Positions 23,525 through 36,086 of a DNA stretch of 64,000 nucleotides are shown here, one piece after another. Position 1 is the stretch's first letter; each line of letters begins with the position of its first letter. A model generated the notes under the pieces. The model was given only the letters and a program-made list of their open reading frames with translations. It was not told the DNA's origin and made no database searches. Location: positions 223,281,034 through 223,345,033 of the forward strand of contig NC_050097.1 in the NCBI RefSeq assembly GCF_902167145.1. Reading direction: 5' to 3'. Both the position numbers and the translations under genes were made by a program. This DNA is from Zea mays (Eukaryota; Streptophyta; Magnoliopsida; Poales; Poaceae).

Positions 23525-26221
23525 ATGTCGAGAGATCACGCCAAGAAGGAGATGGAGACCGGCGAAAAGCCCACTACAAGCAACGGGAGCACTTCATCGG
23601 AAGAGTCCCGCACCAAACGGAGGGAGAAGAAGAAGAGCTCCTCCAACAAAGGAAAGGAGAAGAAATCTTCTTCTCACCACAAAGAGAAGAAGGAAAAATC
23701 TTCTTCCCACAAGCCGCATCGGAGTGGGGACAAACAAAAGAGGATGAGGAAAGTAGTCTACTACGAGACCGACACTTCATCAACATCAACCTCCGGCTCC
23801 GACGCGCCCTCCGTAACTTCTAAACGCCAAGAGCGTAAGAAGTTTAGTAAGATCCCCCTACACTACCCTCGCATTTCTAAACATGCACCTTTACTTTCCG
23901 TCCCATTAGGCAAACCACCAACTTTTGATGGTGAAGATTATGCTAGGTGGAGTGATTTAATGCGATTTCATCTAACCTCACTCCACAAAAGTATATGGGA
24001 TATTGTTGAGTTTGGTGCACAGGTACCATCCGTAGGGGATAAGGATTATGATGAGGATGAGGTGGCCCAAATCGAGCACTTCAACTCTCAAGCGACTACA
24101 ATACTCCTCGCCTCTCTAAGTAGAGAGGAGTATAACAAAGTGCAAGGGTTGAAGAGCGCCAAGGAGGTTTGGGATGTGCTCAAAACCGCACACGAGGGAG
24201 ACGAGCTCACCAAGATCACCAAGCGGGAAACAATCGAGGGGGAGCTCGGTCGGTTCCGGCTTCGCAAAGGGGAGGAGCCACAACACATGTACAACCGGCT
24301 CAAGACCTTGGTGAACCAAGTGCGCAACCTCGGGAGCGTAAAGTGGGATGACCATGAGGTGGTTAAGGTTATTCTAAGATCTCTTATTTTCCTTAACCCT
24401 ACTCAAGTTCAATTAATTCGTGGTAATCCTAGATATACTAAAATGACCCCCGAGGAAGTTATCGGGCATTTTGTAAGTTTTGAGTGCATGATCGAAGGCT
24501 CAAGGAAGATCAACGAGCTTGATGATCCATCTACATCCGAAGCTCAACCCGTCGCATTCAAGGCGACAGAGGAAAAGAAGGAGGAGGCTACACCAAGTCG
24601 ATAACCAATAGACGCCTCCAAGCTCGACAATGAGGAAATGGCGCTCGTCATCAAGAGCTTCCGCCAAATCCTCAAGCAAAGGAGGGGGAAAGACTACAAG
24701 TCCCGCTCCAAGAAGGTTTGCTACAAATGTGGTAAGCCCGGTCACTTTATTGCTAAATGTCCCATATCTAGTGACAGTGACCGAGGCGACGACAAGAAGG
24801 GGAGAAGAAAGGAGAAGAAGAAGTACTACAAGAAGAAGGGCGGCGATGCTCATGTTTGTCGGGAGTGGGACTCCGACGAAAGCTCAAGCGACTCCTCCGA
24901 CGACGAGGACGCCGCCAACATCGCCGTCACCAAGGGACTTCTCTTCCCCAACGTCGGCCACAAATGCCTCATGGCAAAGGACGGCAAAAGGAAGAAGGTA
25001 AAATCAAGATCCTCCACTAAATATGAAACCTCTAGTGATGAAAATGCTAGTGATGAGGAGGATAACTTGCGTACTCTTTTTGCCAATCTTAACATGGAAC
25101 AAAAGGAAAAATTAAATGAATTAATTAGTGCTATTCATGAAAAGGATGACCTTTTGAATTCTCAAGAGGACTGTCTAATTAAAGAAAACAAGAAACATGT
25201 TAAGGTTAAAAATGCTTATGCTCTAGAAATTGAGAAATGTGAAAAATTATCTAGTGAGCTAAGCACTTGCCGTGAAATGATTGACAACCTTAGGAATGAA
25301 AATGCTAGTTTAAATGCTAAGGTTGATTCACATGTTTGTAATGTTTCAATTCCTAATCCTAGAGATAATAATGATGATCTGCTTGCTAGGATTGAAGAAT
25401 TAAACATTTCTCTTGCTAGCCTTAGAGTAGAAAATGAAAATTTAATTGCTAAGGCTAAAGATTTTGATGTTTGCAAAGTTACAATTTCCGATCTTAGAGA
25501 TAAAAATGATATTCTTCATGCTAAGATTGTTGAACTTAATTCTTGCAAACCATCTACATCTACCATTGAGCATGTCACTATTTGTACTAGATGTAGAGAT
25601 ATTAATGTTGATGCTATTCATGATCATATGACTTTAATTAAACAACAAAATGATCATATAGCAAAACTAGATGCAAAAATTGCCGAGCATAACTTAGAAA
25701 ATGAAAAATTTAAATTTGCTCGTAGTATGCTTTATAATGGGAGACGCCCTGGCATCAAGGATGGCATTGGCTTCCAAAGGGGAGACAATGTCAAACTTAG
25801 TGCTCCTCCTAAAAGATGGTCTAATTTTGTAAAGGGCAAGGCTCCCATGCCTCAGGATAACGAAGGTTACATTTTGTACCCTGCCGGTTATCCCAAGAGC
25901 AAAATTAGGAGAATTCATTCTAGGAAGTCTCACTCTGGCCCTAATCATGCTTTCATGTATAAGGGTGAGACATCTAGTTCTAGGCAACCAACCCATGCTA
26001 AGTTGCCTAGAAAGAAAATTCCTAGTGCATCAAATGATCATAACATTTCATTTAAAACTTTTGATGCATCTTATGTGTTGACTAACAAATCCGACAAAGT
26101 AGTTGCCAAATATGTTGGGGGCAAGTACAAGGGGTCAAAGACTTGTGTTTGGGTACCCAAAGTTCTTGTGTCTAATGCCAAAGGACCCAAAACCATTTGG
26201 GTACCTAAAGTCAAGAACTAA
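23525..26221 (+). pseudogene. Copia gag with one in-frame stop
   Basis: The ATG at 23525 starts a Ser/Lys-rich N-terminus followed by a gag core (GEDYARWSDLMRFHLTSLHK near residue 138). A TAA at 24602-24604 splits the frame into 359 and then about 538 codons. The second part has the CCHC zinc knuckle CYKCGKPGHFIAKC (24719-24760), a long coiled coil (about 25080-25720) and a basic tail. The TAA fits a C-to-T change of CAA. If the stop is read through or absent in relatives, the product is one long gag. The frame ends at TAA 26219-26221, just before pol begins in another frame. Confidence 0.85.
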
Positions 26222-26234
26222 ACTTGTTTTGTAG

Positions 26235-29200
26235 GTTTATGCATCCGGGGGCTCAAGTTGGATACTCGACAGCGGGTGCACAAACCACATGACAGGGGAG
26301 AAGAAGATGTTCTCCTCCTATGAGAAAAACCAGGATCCCCAACGAGCTATCACATTCGGGGATGGAAATCAAGGTTTGGTCAAAGGTCTTGGTAAAATAG
26401 CTATATCTCCTCACCATTCTATTTCCAATGTTTTTCTTGTAGATTCTTTAGATTACAATTTGCTTTCCGTTTCACAATTATGTCAAATGGGCTACAACTG
26501 TCTTTTCACTGATATAAGTGTCACTGTCTTTAGAAGAAGTGATGATTCAATAGCATTTAAGGGTGTGTTAGAGGGTCAGCTATACTTAGTAGATTTTGAT
26601 AGAGCTGAACTCGACACTTGCTTAATTGCTAAGACTAACATGGGTTGGCTCTGGCACCGCCGACTAGCTCATGTTGGGATGAAGAATCTTCATAAGCTTC
26701 TAAAGGGAGAACACATTTTAGGATTAACAAATGTTCATTTTGAGAAAGACAGGATTTGTAGCGCATGCCAAGCAGGAAAGCAAGTTGGCACTCATCATCC
26801 GCATAAGAACATAATGACGACCGACAGACCACTGGAGCTCCTACACATGGATCTATTCGGCCCGATCGCTTACATAAGCATCGGCGGGAGTAAGTACTGT
26901 CTAGTTATTGTGGATGATTATTCTCGCTTCACTTGGGTATTCTTCTTACAGGAAAAATCTCAAACCCAAGAGACCTTAAAAGGATTCTTGAGACGAGCTC
27001 AAAATGAGTTTGGCTTAAGGATCAAGAAAATTAGAAGCGACAACGGGACGGAGTTCAAAAATTCTCAAATCGAAGGCTTCCTTGAGGAGGAGGGCATCAA
27101 GCATGAGTTCTCTTCTCCCTACACCCCTCAACAAAATGGTGTAGTGGAGAGGAAGAATCAAACTCTACTGGACATGGCAAGGACCATGCTTGATGAGTAC
27201 AAGACTTCGGATCGGTTTTGGGCTGAGGCGGTCAACACCGCCTGTTACGCCATCAACCGGTTGTATCTACACCGAATCCTCAAGAAGACATCATATGAAC
27301 TCCTAACCGGTAAAAAGCCCAACATTTCATATTTTAGAGTTTTTGGTAGCAAATGCTTTATTCTTGTTAAAAGAGGTAGAAAATCTAAATTTGCTCCTAA
27401 AACTGTAGAAGGCTTTTTACTTGGTTATGACTCAAACACAAGGGCATATAGGGTCTTTAATAAGTCCACTGGACTAGTTGAAGTCTCATGTGACGTTGTG
27501 TTTGATGAGACTAACGGCTCTCAAGTAGAGCAAGTTGATCTTGATGAGATAGGTATTGAAGAGGCTCCGTGCATAGCGCTAAGGAACATGTCCATTGGGG
27601 ATGTGTGTCCTAAGGAATCCAAAGAGCCTCCAAATGCACAAGATCAACCATCCTCCTCCACGCAAGCATCTCCACCAACTCAAAATGAGGATGAAGCTCA
27701 AGTTGATGAAGTAGAAGATCAAGCAAATGAGCCACCTCAAGATGACGGCAATGATCAAGGGGGAGATGCAATTGAGGAAGACAAGGAGGATGAAGAACAA
27801 CGGCCGCCACACCCAAGAGTCCACCAAGCAATTCAACGAGATCACCCCGTCGACACCATCCTCGGTGACATTCATAAGGGGGTAACTACTCGATCTCGTG
27901 TTGCACATTTTTGTGAACATTACTCTTTTGTTTCCTCTATTGAGCCACACAAGGTAGAGGAAGCACTTCAAGATTCGGATTGGGTGGTGGCGATGCAAGA
28001 GGAGCTCAACAACTTCACTAGGAATGAGGTATGGCATTTAGTTCCACGTCCTAATCAAAATGTTGTAGGAACCAAATGGGTCTTCCGCAACAAGCAAGAT
28101 GAGCATGGTGTGGTGACAAGGAACAAAGCTCGACTTGTGGCCAAGGGATACTCCCAAGTCGAAGGTTTGGATTTCGGTGAAACCTATGCACCCGTAGCTA
28201 GGCTTGAGTCAATTCGTATATTATTAGCCTATGCTACTTACCATGGCTTTAAGCTTTATCAAATGGACGTGAAAAGTGCCTTCCTCAATGGACCAATCAA
28301 GGAAGAGGTCTATGTTGAGCAACCTCCCGGCTTTGAAGACAGTGAGTATCCTAACCATGTCTATAAGCTCTCTAAGGCGCTTTATGGGCTCAAGCAAGCC
28401 CCAAGAGCATGGTATGAATGCCTTAGGGATTTCCTTATTGCTAATGGCTTCAAAGTCGGTAAAGCCGATCCTACTCTATTCACTAAAACTCTTGAAAATG
28501 ATTTGTTTGTATGCCAAATCTATGTTGATGATATTATATTTGGGTCTACTAACGAATCTACATGTGAAGAGTTTAGTAGGATCATGACACAAAAATTCGA
28601 GATGTCTATGATGGGGGAGTTGAAGTATTTTCTAGGATTCCAAGTCAAGCAACTCCAAGAGGGCACCTTCCTAAGCCAAACGAAGTACACTCAAGATATT
28701 CTAAACAAATTTGGGATGAAGGATGCCAAGCCCATCAAGACACCCATGGGAACTAATGGGCATCTCGACCTCGACACGGGAGGTAAGTCCGTGGATCAAA
28801 AGGTATACCGGTCGATGATAGGTTCATTACTCTATTTATGTGCATCTCGACCGGACATTATGCTTTCCGTTTGCATGTGTGCAAGATTCCAATCCGACCC
28901 TAAGGAATCCCACCTTACGGCCGTAAAACGAATCTTGAGATATTTGGCTTATACTCCTAAGTTTGGGCTTTGGTACCCTCGGGGATCCACATTTGATTTG
29001 ATTGGTTATTCGGATGCCGATTGGGCAGGGTGCAAAATCAATAGGAAGAGCACATCGGGGACTTGCCAGTTCTTGGGAAGATCCTTGGTGTCTTGGGCTT
29101 CAAAGAAGCAAAATTCGGTCGCTCTTTCCACCGCCGAAGCCGAGTACATTGCCGCAGGCCATTGTTGCGCGCAATTGCTTTGGATGAGGCAAACCCTGCG

Positions 29201-29477
29201 GGACTACGGTCACAAATTAACCAAAGTCCCTTTGCTATGTGATAATGAGAGTGCAATCAAAATGGCCGACAATCCCGTCGAGCATAGCCGCACTAAGCAC
29301 ATAGCCATTCGATATCACTTTCTTAGGGATCACCAACAAAAGGGAGATATCGAGATTTCTTATATTAACACTAAAGATCAATTAGCCGATATCTTTACCA
29401 AGCCTCTTGACGAACAAACTTTTACCAAACTTAGGCATGAGCTCAATATTCTTGATTCGCGCAATTTCTTTTGCTAG
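26235..29477 (+). CDS. Copia pol polyprotein, open frame
   Basis: The frame is open from just after a TAG at 26232 to 29477, about 1080 codons. It has the aspartic protease motif DSGCTNHM at the start, the integrase zinc finger ([12 protein letters not shown] and CSAC), and the integrase core ([24 protein letters not shown]). These are followed by an acidic, low-complexity spacer (27600-27800), reverse transcriptase ([20 protein letters not shown] at 28521-28547) and RNase H ([16 protein letters not shown]). All expected catalytic motifs are present. Pol is in a different frame from gag, so expression would need a shift or a separate start; no ATG lies near the protease motif except that inside it. 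Confidence 0.9.
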   Translation, partial: VYASGGSSWILDSGCTNHMTGEKKMFSSYEKNQDPQRAITFGDGNQGLVKGLGKIAISPHHSISNVFLVDSLDYNLLSVSQLCQMGYNCLFTDISVTVFRRSDDSIAFKGVLEGQLYLVDFDRAELDTCLIAKTNMGWLWHRRLAHVGMKNLHKLLKGEHILGLTNVHFEKDRICSACQAGKQVGTHHPHKNIMTTDRPLELLHMDLFGPIAYISIGGSKYCLVIVDDYSRFTWVFFLQEKSQTQETLKGFLRRAQNEFGLRIKKIRSDNGTEFKNSQIEGFLEEEGIKHEFSSPYTPQQNGVVERKNQTLLDMARTMLDEYKTSDRFWAEAVNTACYAINRLYLHRILKKTSYELLTGKKPNISYFRVFGSKCFILVKRGRKSKFAPKTVEGFLLGYDSNTRAYRVFNKSTGLVEVSCDVVFDETNGSQVEQVDLDEIGIEEAPCIALRNMSIGDVCPKESKEPPNAQDQPSSSTQASPPTQNEDEAQVDEVEDQANEPPQDDGNDQGGDAIEEDKEDEEQRPPHPRVHQAIQRDHPVDTILGDIHKGVTTRSRVAHFCEHYSFVSSIEPHKVEEALQDSDWVVAMQEELNNFTRNEVWHLVPRPNQNVVGTKWVFRNKQDEHGVVTRNKARLVAKGYSQVEGLDFGETYAPVARLESIRILLAYATYHGFKLYQMDVKSAFLNGPIKEEVYVEQPPGFEDSEYPNHVYKLSKALYGLKQAPRAWYECLRDFLIANGFKVGKADPTLFTKTLENDLFVCQIYVDDIIFGSTNESTCEEFSRIMTQKFEMSMMGELKYFLGFQVKQLQEGTFLSQTKYTQDILNKFGMKDAKPIKTPMGTNGHLDLDTGGKSVDQKVYRSMIGSLLYLCASRPDIMLSVCMCARFQSDPKESHLTAVKRILRYLAYTPKFGLWYPRGSTFDLIGYSDADWAGCKINRKSTSGTCQFLGRSLVSWASKKQNSVALSTAEAEYIAAGHCCAQLLWMRQTLRDYGHKLTKVPLLCDNESAIKMADNPVEHSRTKHIAIRYHFLRDHQQKGDIEISYINTKDQLADIFTKPLDEQTFTKLRHELNILDSRNFFC

Positions 29478-30339
29478 ATTGCACACATAGCTCATTTATA
29501 TACCTTTGATCATATCTCTTTTATATGCTATGACTAATGTGTCTTCAAGTCTATCTCAAACCAAGTCATAGGTATATTGAAAGGGAATTGGAGTCTTCGG
29601 CAAAGACAAAGGCTTCCACTCCGTAACTCATGCTTCGCCGACGCTCCAAGTCACTCTCCATTCTTGGGAGAGAAAGCATGAGCACCAAGAAGAGGATTTT
29701 GTCTTTGGGGAGAAAGTAAGAGCCCAAAGCAAAAGACCGAACTTCGTCTTTGGTATAATCTTAACTCATTTATTTATGACCAAAGGGGAAGATAGCACTT
29801 CGAGGGCTCTAATGATTCCGTTTTTGGCGATTCATGCCAAAAAGGGGGAGAAATGAGCCCAAAGCAAAAGGACCGCACCACCACCAAACTTAGTGTTGAA
29901 TATTTTCAATTGGTATCCTATTGTGTTCAAAAGGGGGTGAAGTAGTATTTCAAAAATGGTATATCAAAACCCTCTTGAACACTAAGAGGTGGATCTCTTT
30001 TAGGTGGAGTTTTGTTCAGTCAAAGGAAAAGCATTTGAAACAGAGTGAGAAAATTTCAAATCTTGAAAATGCTGTGCAAAACTCTTATTCACTACCTTTG
30101 ACTATTTGCAAAAGAATTTTGAAAAGGATTTACAAAAGAGTTTGCAAAAACAAAACATGTGGTGCAAACGTGGTCCAAAATGTTATATAAGAAAGAAACA
30201 ATCCATGCATATCTTGTAAGTATTAATATTGGCTAAATTCCAAGCAACCTTTACACTTACATTATGCAAACTAGTTCAATTATGCACTTCTATATTTGCT
30301 TTGGTTTGTGTTGGCATCAATCACCAAAAAGGGGGAGAT
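29478..30339 (+). other. Copia 3' non-coding region with repeated purine tracts
   Basis: Between pol and the 3' LTR are several polypurine-tract-like copies (near 29781, 29836, 29926 and the functional one at 30325-30339). Repeated purine tracts are a known Sirevirus trait. No env-like coding region is seen; the short frame at 29921-30190 has no features. Confidence 0.75.
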
Positions 30340-31714
30340 TGAAAGGGAATTAGACTTACACCTAGTCCCTAATTAATTTTGGTGGTTGAATTGCCCAACA
30401 CAAAATTTATTGGACTAACTAGTTTGCCCAAGTGTATAGATTATACAGGTGTAAAAGGTTCACACTCAGCCAATAAAAAGATTAAGTTTTGGATTCAACA
30501 AAGGAGCAAAGGGACAACCGAAGGCACCTCTGGTCTGGCGCACCGGACTGTCCGGTGTGCCACCGGACAGTGTCCGGTGTGCCACCGGACAGTGTCCGGT
30601 GAACCACCGGACATGTCCGGTGCACCAGAGGACTCCAACGCAAACTCGCCACCTTCGGGAATTTCCAGAGGCGACTCCGCTATAATTCACCGGACTGTCC
30701 GGTGTACACCGGACTGTCCGGTGTACACCGGACAGTGTCCGGTGCTCCAAGGGAGGTCGGCCTCAGGAACTCGCCAGCTTCGGGAAAACTCCAACGGCTA
30801 GTCCGCTAAAATTCACCGGACTGTCCGGTGTGCACCGGACTGTCCGGTGCGACTCCGGAGCAACGGCTATCTCCGCGCCAACGGCTCTCTGCCGCGCATT
30901 TAATGTGCGCTCTGCGTGCGCAGAGGTCAGGCGCGCCCATTCCGGCACACCGGACAAGGAACAGTTGTTGTCCGGTGTGCACCGGACACCCTGGCGGGCC
31001 CACAAGTCAGAAGCTCGAACGGTCAGAATCCAACGGCAGTGATGACGTGGCAGGGGGCACCGGACTGTCCGGTGTGCACCGGACTGTCCGGTGCGCCATC
31101 GAACAGACAGCCTCCCAACGACCACATTTGGTGGGTGGGGCTATAAATACCCCAACCACCCCACCATTCATTGCATCCAAGTTTTCCACTTCTCAACCAC
31201 TTACAAGAGCTAGGCATTCAATTCTAGACACATCAAAGAGATCAAATCCTCTCCAAATTCCACACAACGCCATAGTGACTAGAGAGAGTGATTTGCTTGT
31301 GTTCTTTCGAGCTCTTGCGCTTGGATTGCTTCTTTTCTTTCTCACTTGTTCTTGTGATCAAAGTTCCATTGTAATCAAGGCAAGAGGCACCAATTGTGTG
31401 GTGGCCCTTGCGGGGAAGTTTTGTTCCCGACTTTAATTTGAGAAGAGAAGCTCACTCGATCCGTGGGATCGTTTGAGAGAGGGAAGGGTTGAAAGAGACC
31501 CGGCCTTTGTGGCCTCCTCAACGGGGAGTAGGTTTGCAAGAACCGAACCTCGGTAAAACAAATCCGCGTGTCACACTCTTTATTTGCTTGCGATTTGTTT
31601 TGCGCCCTCTCTCGCGGACTCGTTTATATTTCTAACGCCAACCCGCCTTGTAGTTGTGTTTATATTTGTAAATTTCAGTTTCGCCCTATTCACCCCCCCT
31701 CTAGGCGACTATCA
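30340..31714 (+). repeat. Copia 3' LTR (1375 bp)
   Basis: This is a direct repeat of 22082-23476, with TATAAATA at 31142-31149. The palindrome array (30540-31100) differs from the 5' copy by gain and loss of single units, while the rest is almost identical. Confidence 0.93.
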
Positions 31715-31756
31715 GCCCACGACGACGATAAGAAGGAAGATCACCAAGCAGGATAG

Positions 31757-34700
31757 TTCCCCGAGGTCCGCGACTGCTTCATGATCTACGGTGGGCAAGC
31801 GGTGAATGCCTCGGCTCGGCACCGCAAGCAAGAGCGCCGGGAGGTCTGTTCGGTGAAGGTGGCGGCGCCGGTCTACCTAGACTGGTCCGACAAGCCCATC
31901 ACCTTCGACCAAGCCGACCACCCCGACCATGTGCCGAGCCCGGGAAAATACCCGCTCGTCGTCGACCCCGTCATCGGCGACGTCAGGCTCACCAAGGTCT
32001 TCATGGACGGAGGCAGCAGCCTCAACATCATCTACGCCGAGACCCTCGGGCTCCTGCGTGTCGATCTGTCCTCCGTCCGGGCAGGCGCTGCGCCCTTCCA
32101 TGGGATCATTCCCGGGAAGCGCGTCCAGCCCCTCGGACAACTCGACCTTCCCGTCTGCATCGGAACACCCTCCAACTTCCGAAGGGAGACCCTGACGTTC
32201 GAGGTGGTCGGGTTCCGAGGAACCTACCACGCGGTACTGGGAAGACCATGCTACGCGAAGTTCATGGCCGTCCCCAACTACACCTACCTGAAGCTCAAGA
32301 TGTCGGGCCCCAACGGGGTCATCACCGTCGGCCCCACGTACAAACACGCGTTCGAATGCGACGTGGAGTGCGTGGAGTACGCCGAGGCCCTCGCCGAGTC
32401 CGAGGCCCTCATCGCCGACCTGGAGAGCCTCTCTAAGGAGGTGCCAGACGTGAAGCGTCATGCCGGCAACTTTGAGCCAGCGGAGACGGTTAAGGTCGTC
32501 CCCCTCGACCTCGGCGGCGACGCCTCCAAGCAGATCCGGATCGGCTCCGGGCTCGATCCCAAATAGGAAGCAGTGCTCGTCGACTTTCTCCGCGCGAACG
32601 CCGACGTCTTCGCGTGGAGTCCCTCAGACATGCCCGGCATACCGAGGGATGTCGCCGAGCACTCGCTGGACATCCGAGCCGGAGCCCGACCCGTCAAGCA
32701 GCCTCTACGCCGATTCTACGAGGAAAAGCGCAGGGCCATAGGCGAGGAGATCCACAAGCTAATGGCGGCAGGGTTCATCAAAGAGGTATTCCATCCCGAA
32801 TGGCTTGCCAACCCTGTACTTGTGAGAAAGAAAGGGGGGAAATGGCGGATGTGTGTAGACTACACTGGTCTGAACAAAGCATGTCCGAAGGTTCCCTACC
32901 CTCTGCCTCGCATCGATCAAATCGTGGATTCCATTGCTGGGTGCGAAACCCTGTCTTTCCTCGATGCCTACTCAGGGTATCACCAAATCAGGATGAAAGA
33001 GTCCGACCAGCTCGCGACTTCTTTCATCACACCCTTCGGCATGTACTGCTATGTCACCATGCCGTTTGGCTTGAGGAATGCGGGCGCGACGTACCAGCGG
33101 TGCATGAACCATGTGTTCGGCGAACACATTGGCCGCACGGTCGAGGCCTACGTCGATGACATCGTAGTCAAGACGAGGAAAGCCTCCGACCTCCTTTCCG
33201 ATCTCGAAGTGACATTCCGATGTCTCAAGGCGAAAGGTGTCAAGCTCAATCCCGAAAAGTGTGTCTTCGGGGTGCCCCGAGGCATGCTCTTGGGGTTCAT
33301 CGTCTCTGAGCGGGGCATCAAAGCCAACCCGGAGAAGATCGCAGCCATCACCAGCATGGGGCCCATCAAGGACTTGAAAGGCGTACAGAGGGTCATGGGA
33401 TGTCTCGCGGCTCTGAGCCGCTTCATCTCACGCCTCGGCGAAAGAGGTCTACCTCTGTACCGCCTCTTAAGGAAGGCCGAGTGCTTCACTTGGACCCCTG
33501 AGGCCGAGGAAGCCCTCGGGAACCTGAAGGCGCTCCTTACGAAGGCGCCTATCTTGGTGCCCCCAGCTGCCGGAGAAGCCCTCTTGGTCTACATCGCCGC
33601 GACCACTCAGGTGGTTAGCGCCGCGATTGTGGTCGAGAGGCAAGAAGAAGGGCATGCATTGCCCGTTCAGAGGCCAGTCTACTTCGTCAGCGAGGTACTG
33701 TCCGAAACCAAGATCCGCTACCCACAAGTTCAGAAGCTGCTGTATGCGGTGATCCTGACACGGCGGAAGTTGCGACACTACTTCGAGTCTCATCCGGTAA
33801 CTGTGGTGTCATCCTTCCCCCTGGGGGAGATCATCCAGTGCCGGGAGGCCTCGGGTAGGATTGCAAAGTGGGTGGTGGAAATCATGGGTGAGACAATCTC
33901 GTTCGCCCCTCGGAAGGCCATCAAGTCCCAGGTCCTGGCAGACTTCATGGCCGAATGGGTCGACACCCAGCTACCGACAGCTCCGATCCAACCGGAGCTC
34001 TGGACCATGTTCTTCGACGGGTCGCTGATGAAGACAGGAGCCGGTGCAGGCCTACTCTTCATCTCGCCCCTCGGGAAGCACCTACGCTACGTGCTACGCC
34101 TCCATTTCTCGGCATCCAACAATGTGGCTGAGTACGAGGCTCTGGTCAACGGATTGCGGATCGCCATCGAGCTAGGGGTCCGACGCCTCGACGCTCGCGA
34201 TGACTCGTAGCTCGTCATCAACCAAGTCATGAAGAACTCCCACTGCCGCGACCCGAAGATGGAGGCCTATTGCGATGAAGTTCGGCGCCTGGAAGACAAG
34301 TTCTACGGGCTCGAGCTCAACCACATCGCCCGACGCTACAACGAGACTGCGGACGAGCTGGCTAAAATAGCCTCGGGGCGAACAGCAGTTCCCCCGGACG
34401 TCTTCTCCCGAGACCTGCATCAACCCTCCGTCAAGATCGACGACACGCCCGAACCTGAGGCACCCTCGGCCCAACCCGAGGTACCCTCGGCACAGTCCGA
34501 GGCACCCTCGGCTCGACCCGAGGCACCCTCGGTTCGGCCCGAGATACCCTCGGCCCCCGAGGGCGAGACGCTGCGCGTCGAGGGGGAGCAAAGCGGTGTC
34601 ACGCCTGATCAAAACTGGCAGACCCCGTACCTGCAATATCTCCACCAAGGAGAGCTACCCTCCGACCGGGCCGAAGCTCGGCGGGTGGCGCGGCGCGCCA

Positions 34701-35857
34701 AGTCGTTCGTCTTGCTGGGAGATGAGAAGGAGCTCTACCACCGCAGCCCCTCTGGCATCCTCCAGCGATGCATCTCCATCGCCGAAGGTCAGGAACTCCT
34801 GCGAGAGATACACTCGGGGGCTTGCGGCCATCACGCAGCGCCTCGAGCCCTTGTCGAGAATGCTTTCCGACAAGGCTTCTACTGGCCCACGGCGGTGGCC
34901 GACGCCACTAGAATTGTCCGCGCCTGCGAAGGGTGTCAGTTCTACGCAAGGCAGACCCACCTGCCCGCTCAAGCTCTGCAGACGATACCCATCACCTGGC
35001 CCTTTGCTGTGTGGGGTCTGGACCTTGTCGGCCCCTTGCAGAAGGCACCCGGGGGCTACACGCACCTGTTGGTCGCCATCGACAAATTCTCCAAGTGGAT
35101 CGAGGTCCGACCCCTAAACAGCATCAGGTCCGAGTAGGCGGTGGCGTTCTTCACCAACATCATCCATCGTTTCGGGGTCCCGAACTCTATCATCACCAAC
35201 AACGGCACCCAGTTCACCGGCAGAAAGTTCCTGGACTTCTGCAAGGATCACCACATCCGGGTGGACTGGGCCGCCGTAGCTCACCCCATGTCAAATGGGC
35301 AAGTAGAGCGTGCCAACGGCATGATTCTACAAGGGCTCAAGCCTCGGATCTACAACGACCTCAACAAGTTTGGCAAGCGATGGATGAAGGAACTCCCCTC
35401 GGTGGTCTGGAGCCTGAGGACAACACCGAGCCGAGCCACGGGCTTCACGCCGTTCTTTCTGGTCTACGGGGCCGAGGCCGTCTTGCCCACAGACCTGGAA
35501 TACGGCTCCCCGAGGACAAGGGCCTATGCCAGCCAAAGCAACCAAGCTAGTCGAGAAGACTCGTTGGACCAGCTGGAAGAGGCTCGGGACAGGGCCTTAC
35601 TACACTCGGCTCGGTACCAGCAGTCCATGCGACGCTACCACGCCTGAGGGGTCCGGTCCCAAGACCTCCAGGTGGGCGACCTGGTGCTTCGACTACGACA
35701 AGACGCCCGAGGGCGGCACAAGCTCACATTCCCCTGGGAGGGGCCGTTCGTCATCGCCAAAGTTCTGAAGTCCGGAACGTACAAGCTGGCCAACAATCAA
35801 GGCGAGGTCTACAGCAACGCTTGGAACATCCAACAGCTACGTCGCTTCTACCCTTAA
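31757..35857 (+). pseudogene. Gypsy pol (protease, RT, two RNase H, integrase), broken
   Basis: One frame can be followed from 31757 to 35857. It has a retroviral-type protease (VFMDGGSSLNIIYAETL), reverse transcriptase ([28 protein letters not shown] at 33149-33169) and RNase H. A second plant-type RNase H follows ([25 protein letters not shown]), then an integrase with its HHCC finger and core. Stops break it at 32564, 34208, 35135 and 35645 (TAG, TAG, TAG, TGA); most fit C-to-T changes of CAG or CGA. In the integrase core the second catalytic position reads ITNNGTQF, with Asn where the family has Asp. The upstream stop at 31754 separates it from gag. The copy is inactive. Confidence 0.9.
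34457..34558 (+). repeat. In-frame 21-bp repeats inside Gypsy pol
   Basis: Between the second RNase H and the integrase finger, a 21-bp unit encoding E-A-P-S-A-Q-P variants repeats about five times. It keeps the reading frame and forms a Pro-rich linker. Confidence 0.85.
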
Positions 35858-36086
35858 GATGTTTTCAAGTTGTTCATATACCTCGCTCCCACGCAAAGTT
35901 TAGTCATCAAGGAAGGGTCGGCCTCGCCTCGGCAAAACCGACCCTCCCTCGGGGGCTAAAAGGGGGGAACCCCCTCTGCGTCGAATTTTTTCCTCGAAAA
36001 AAGATCCCTTCTGCAAGAATGTCTTTCGTGCTTTTTGACTACTTCGAAAGTGGATCCTGAAAACGACGGAGTACACGTAAGCAGCC

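Larger units (their letters stand above)
22082..31714 (+). mobile_element. Ty1/Copia Sirevirus (Opie/Ji-type), 9.6 kb, inserted in the Gypsy gag
   Basis: LTRs start TGAAAGGGAATTAG and end GACTATCA. The target duplication GCCCA is at 22077-22081 and 31715-31719. It has an initiator-tRNA type primer site (TGGTATCAGAGC), gag with a CCHC knuckle, and pol in the order protease, integrase, reverse transcriptase, RNase H. Several AAAAAGGGGGAGA-type purine tracts precede the 3' LTR, and arrays of CACCGGACTGTCCGGTG palindromes fill the LTRs. These features match the Sirevirus group of maize. By eye the LTRs differ at roughly ten substitutions plus indels in the palindrome arrays, so it is younger than its Gypsy host. 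Pol is fully open; gag has one stop. Confidence 0.93.
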
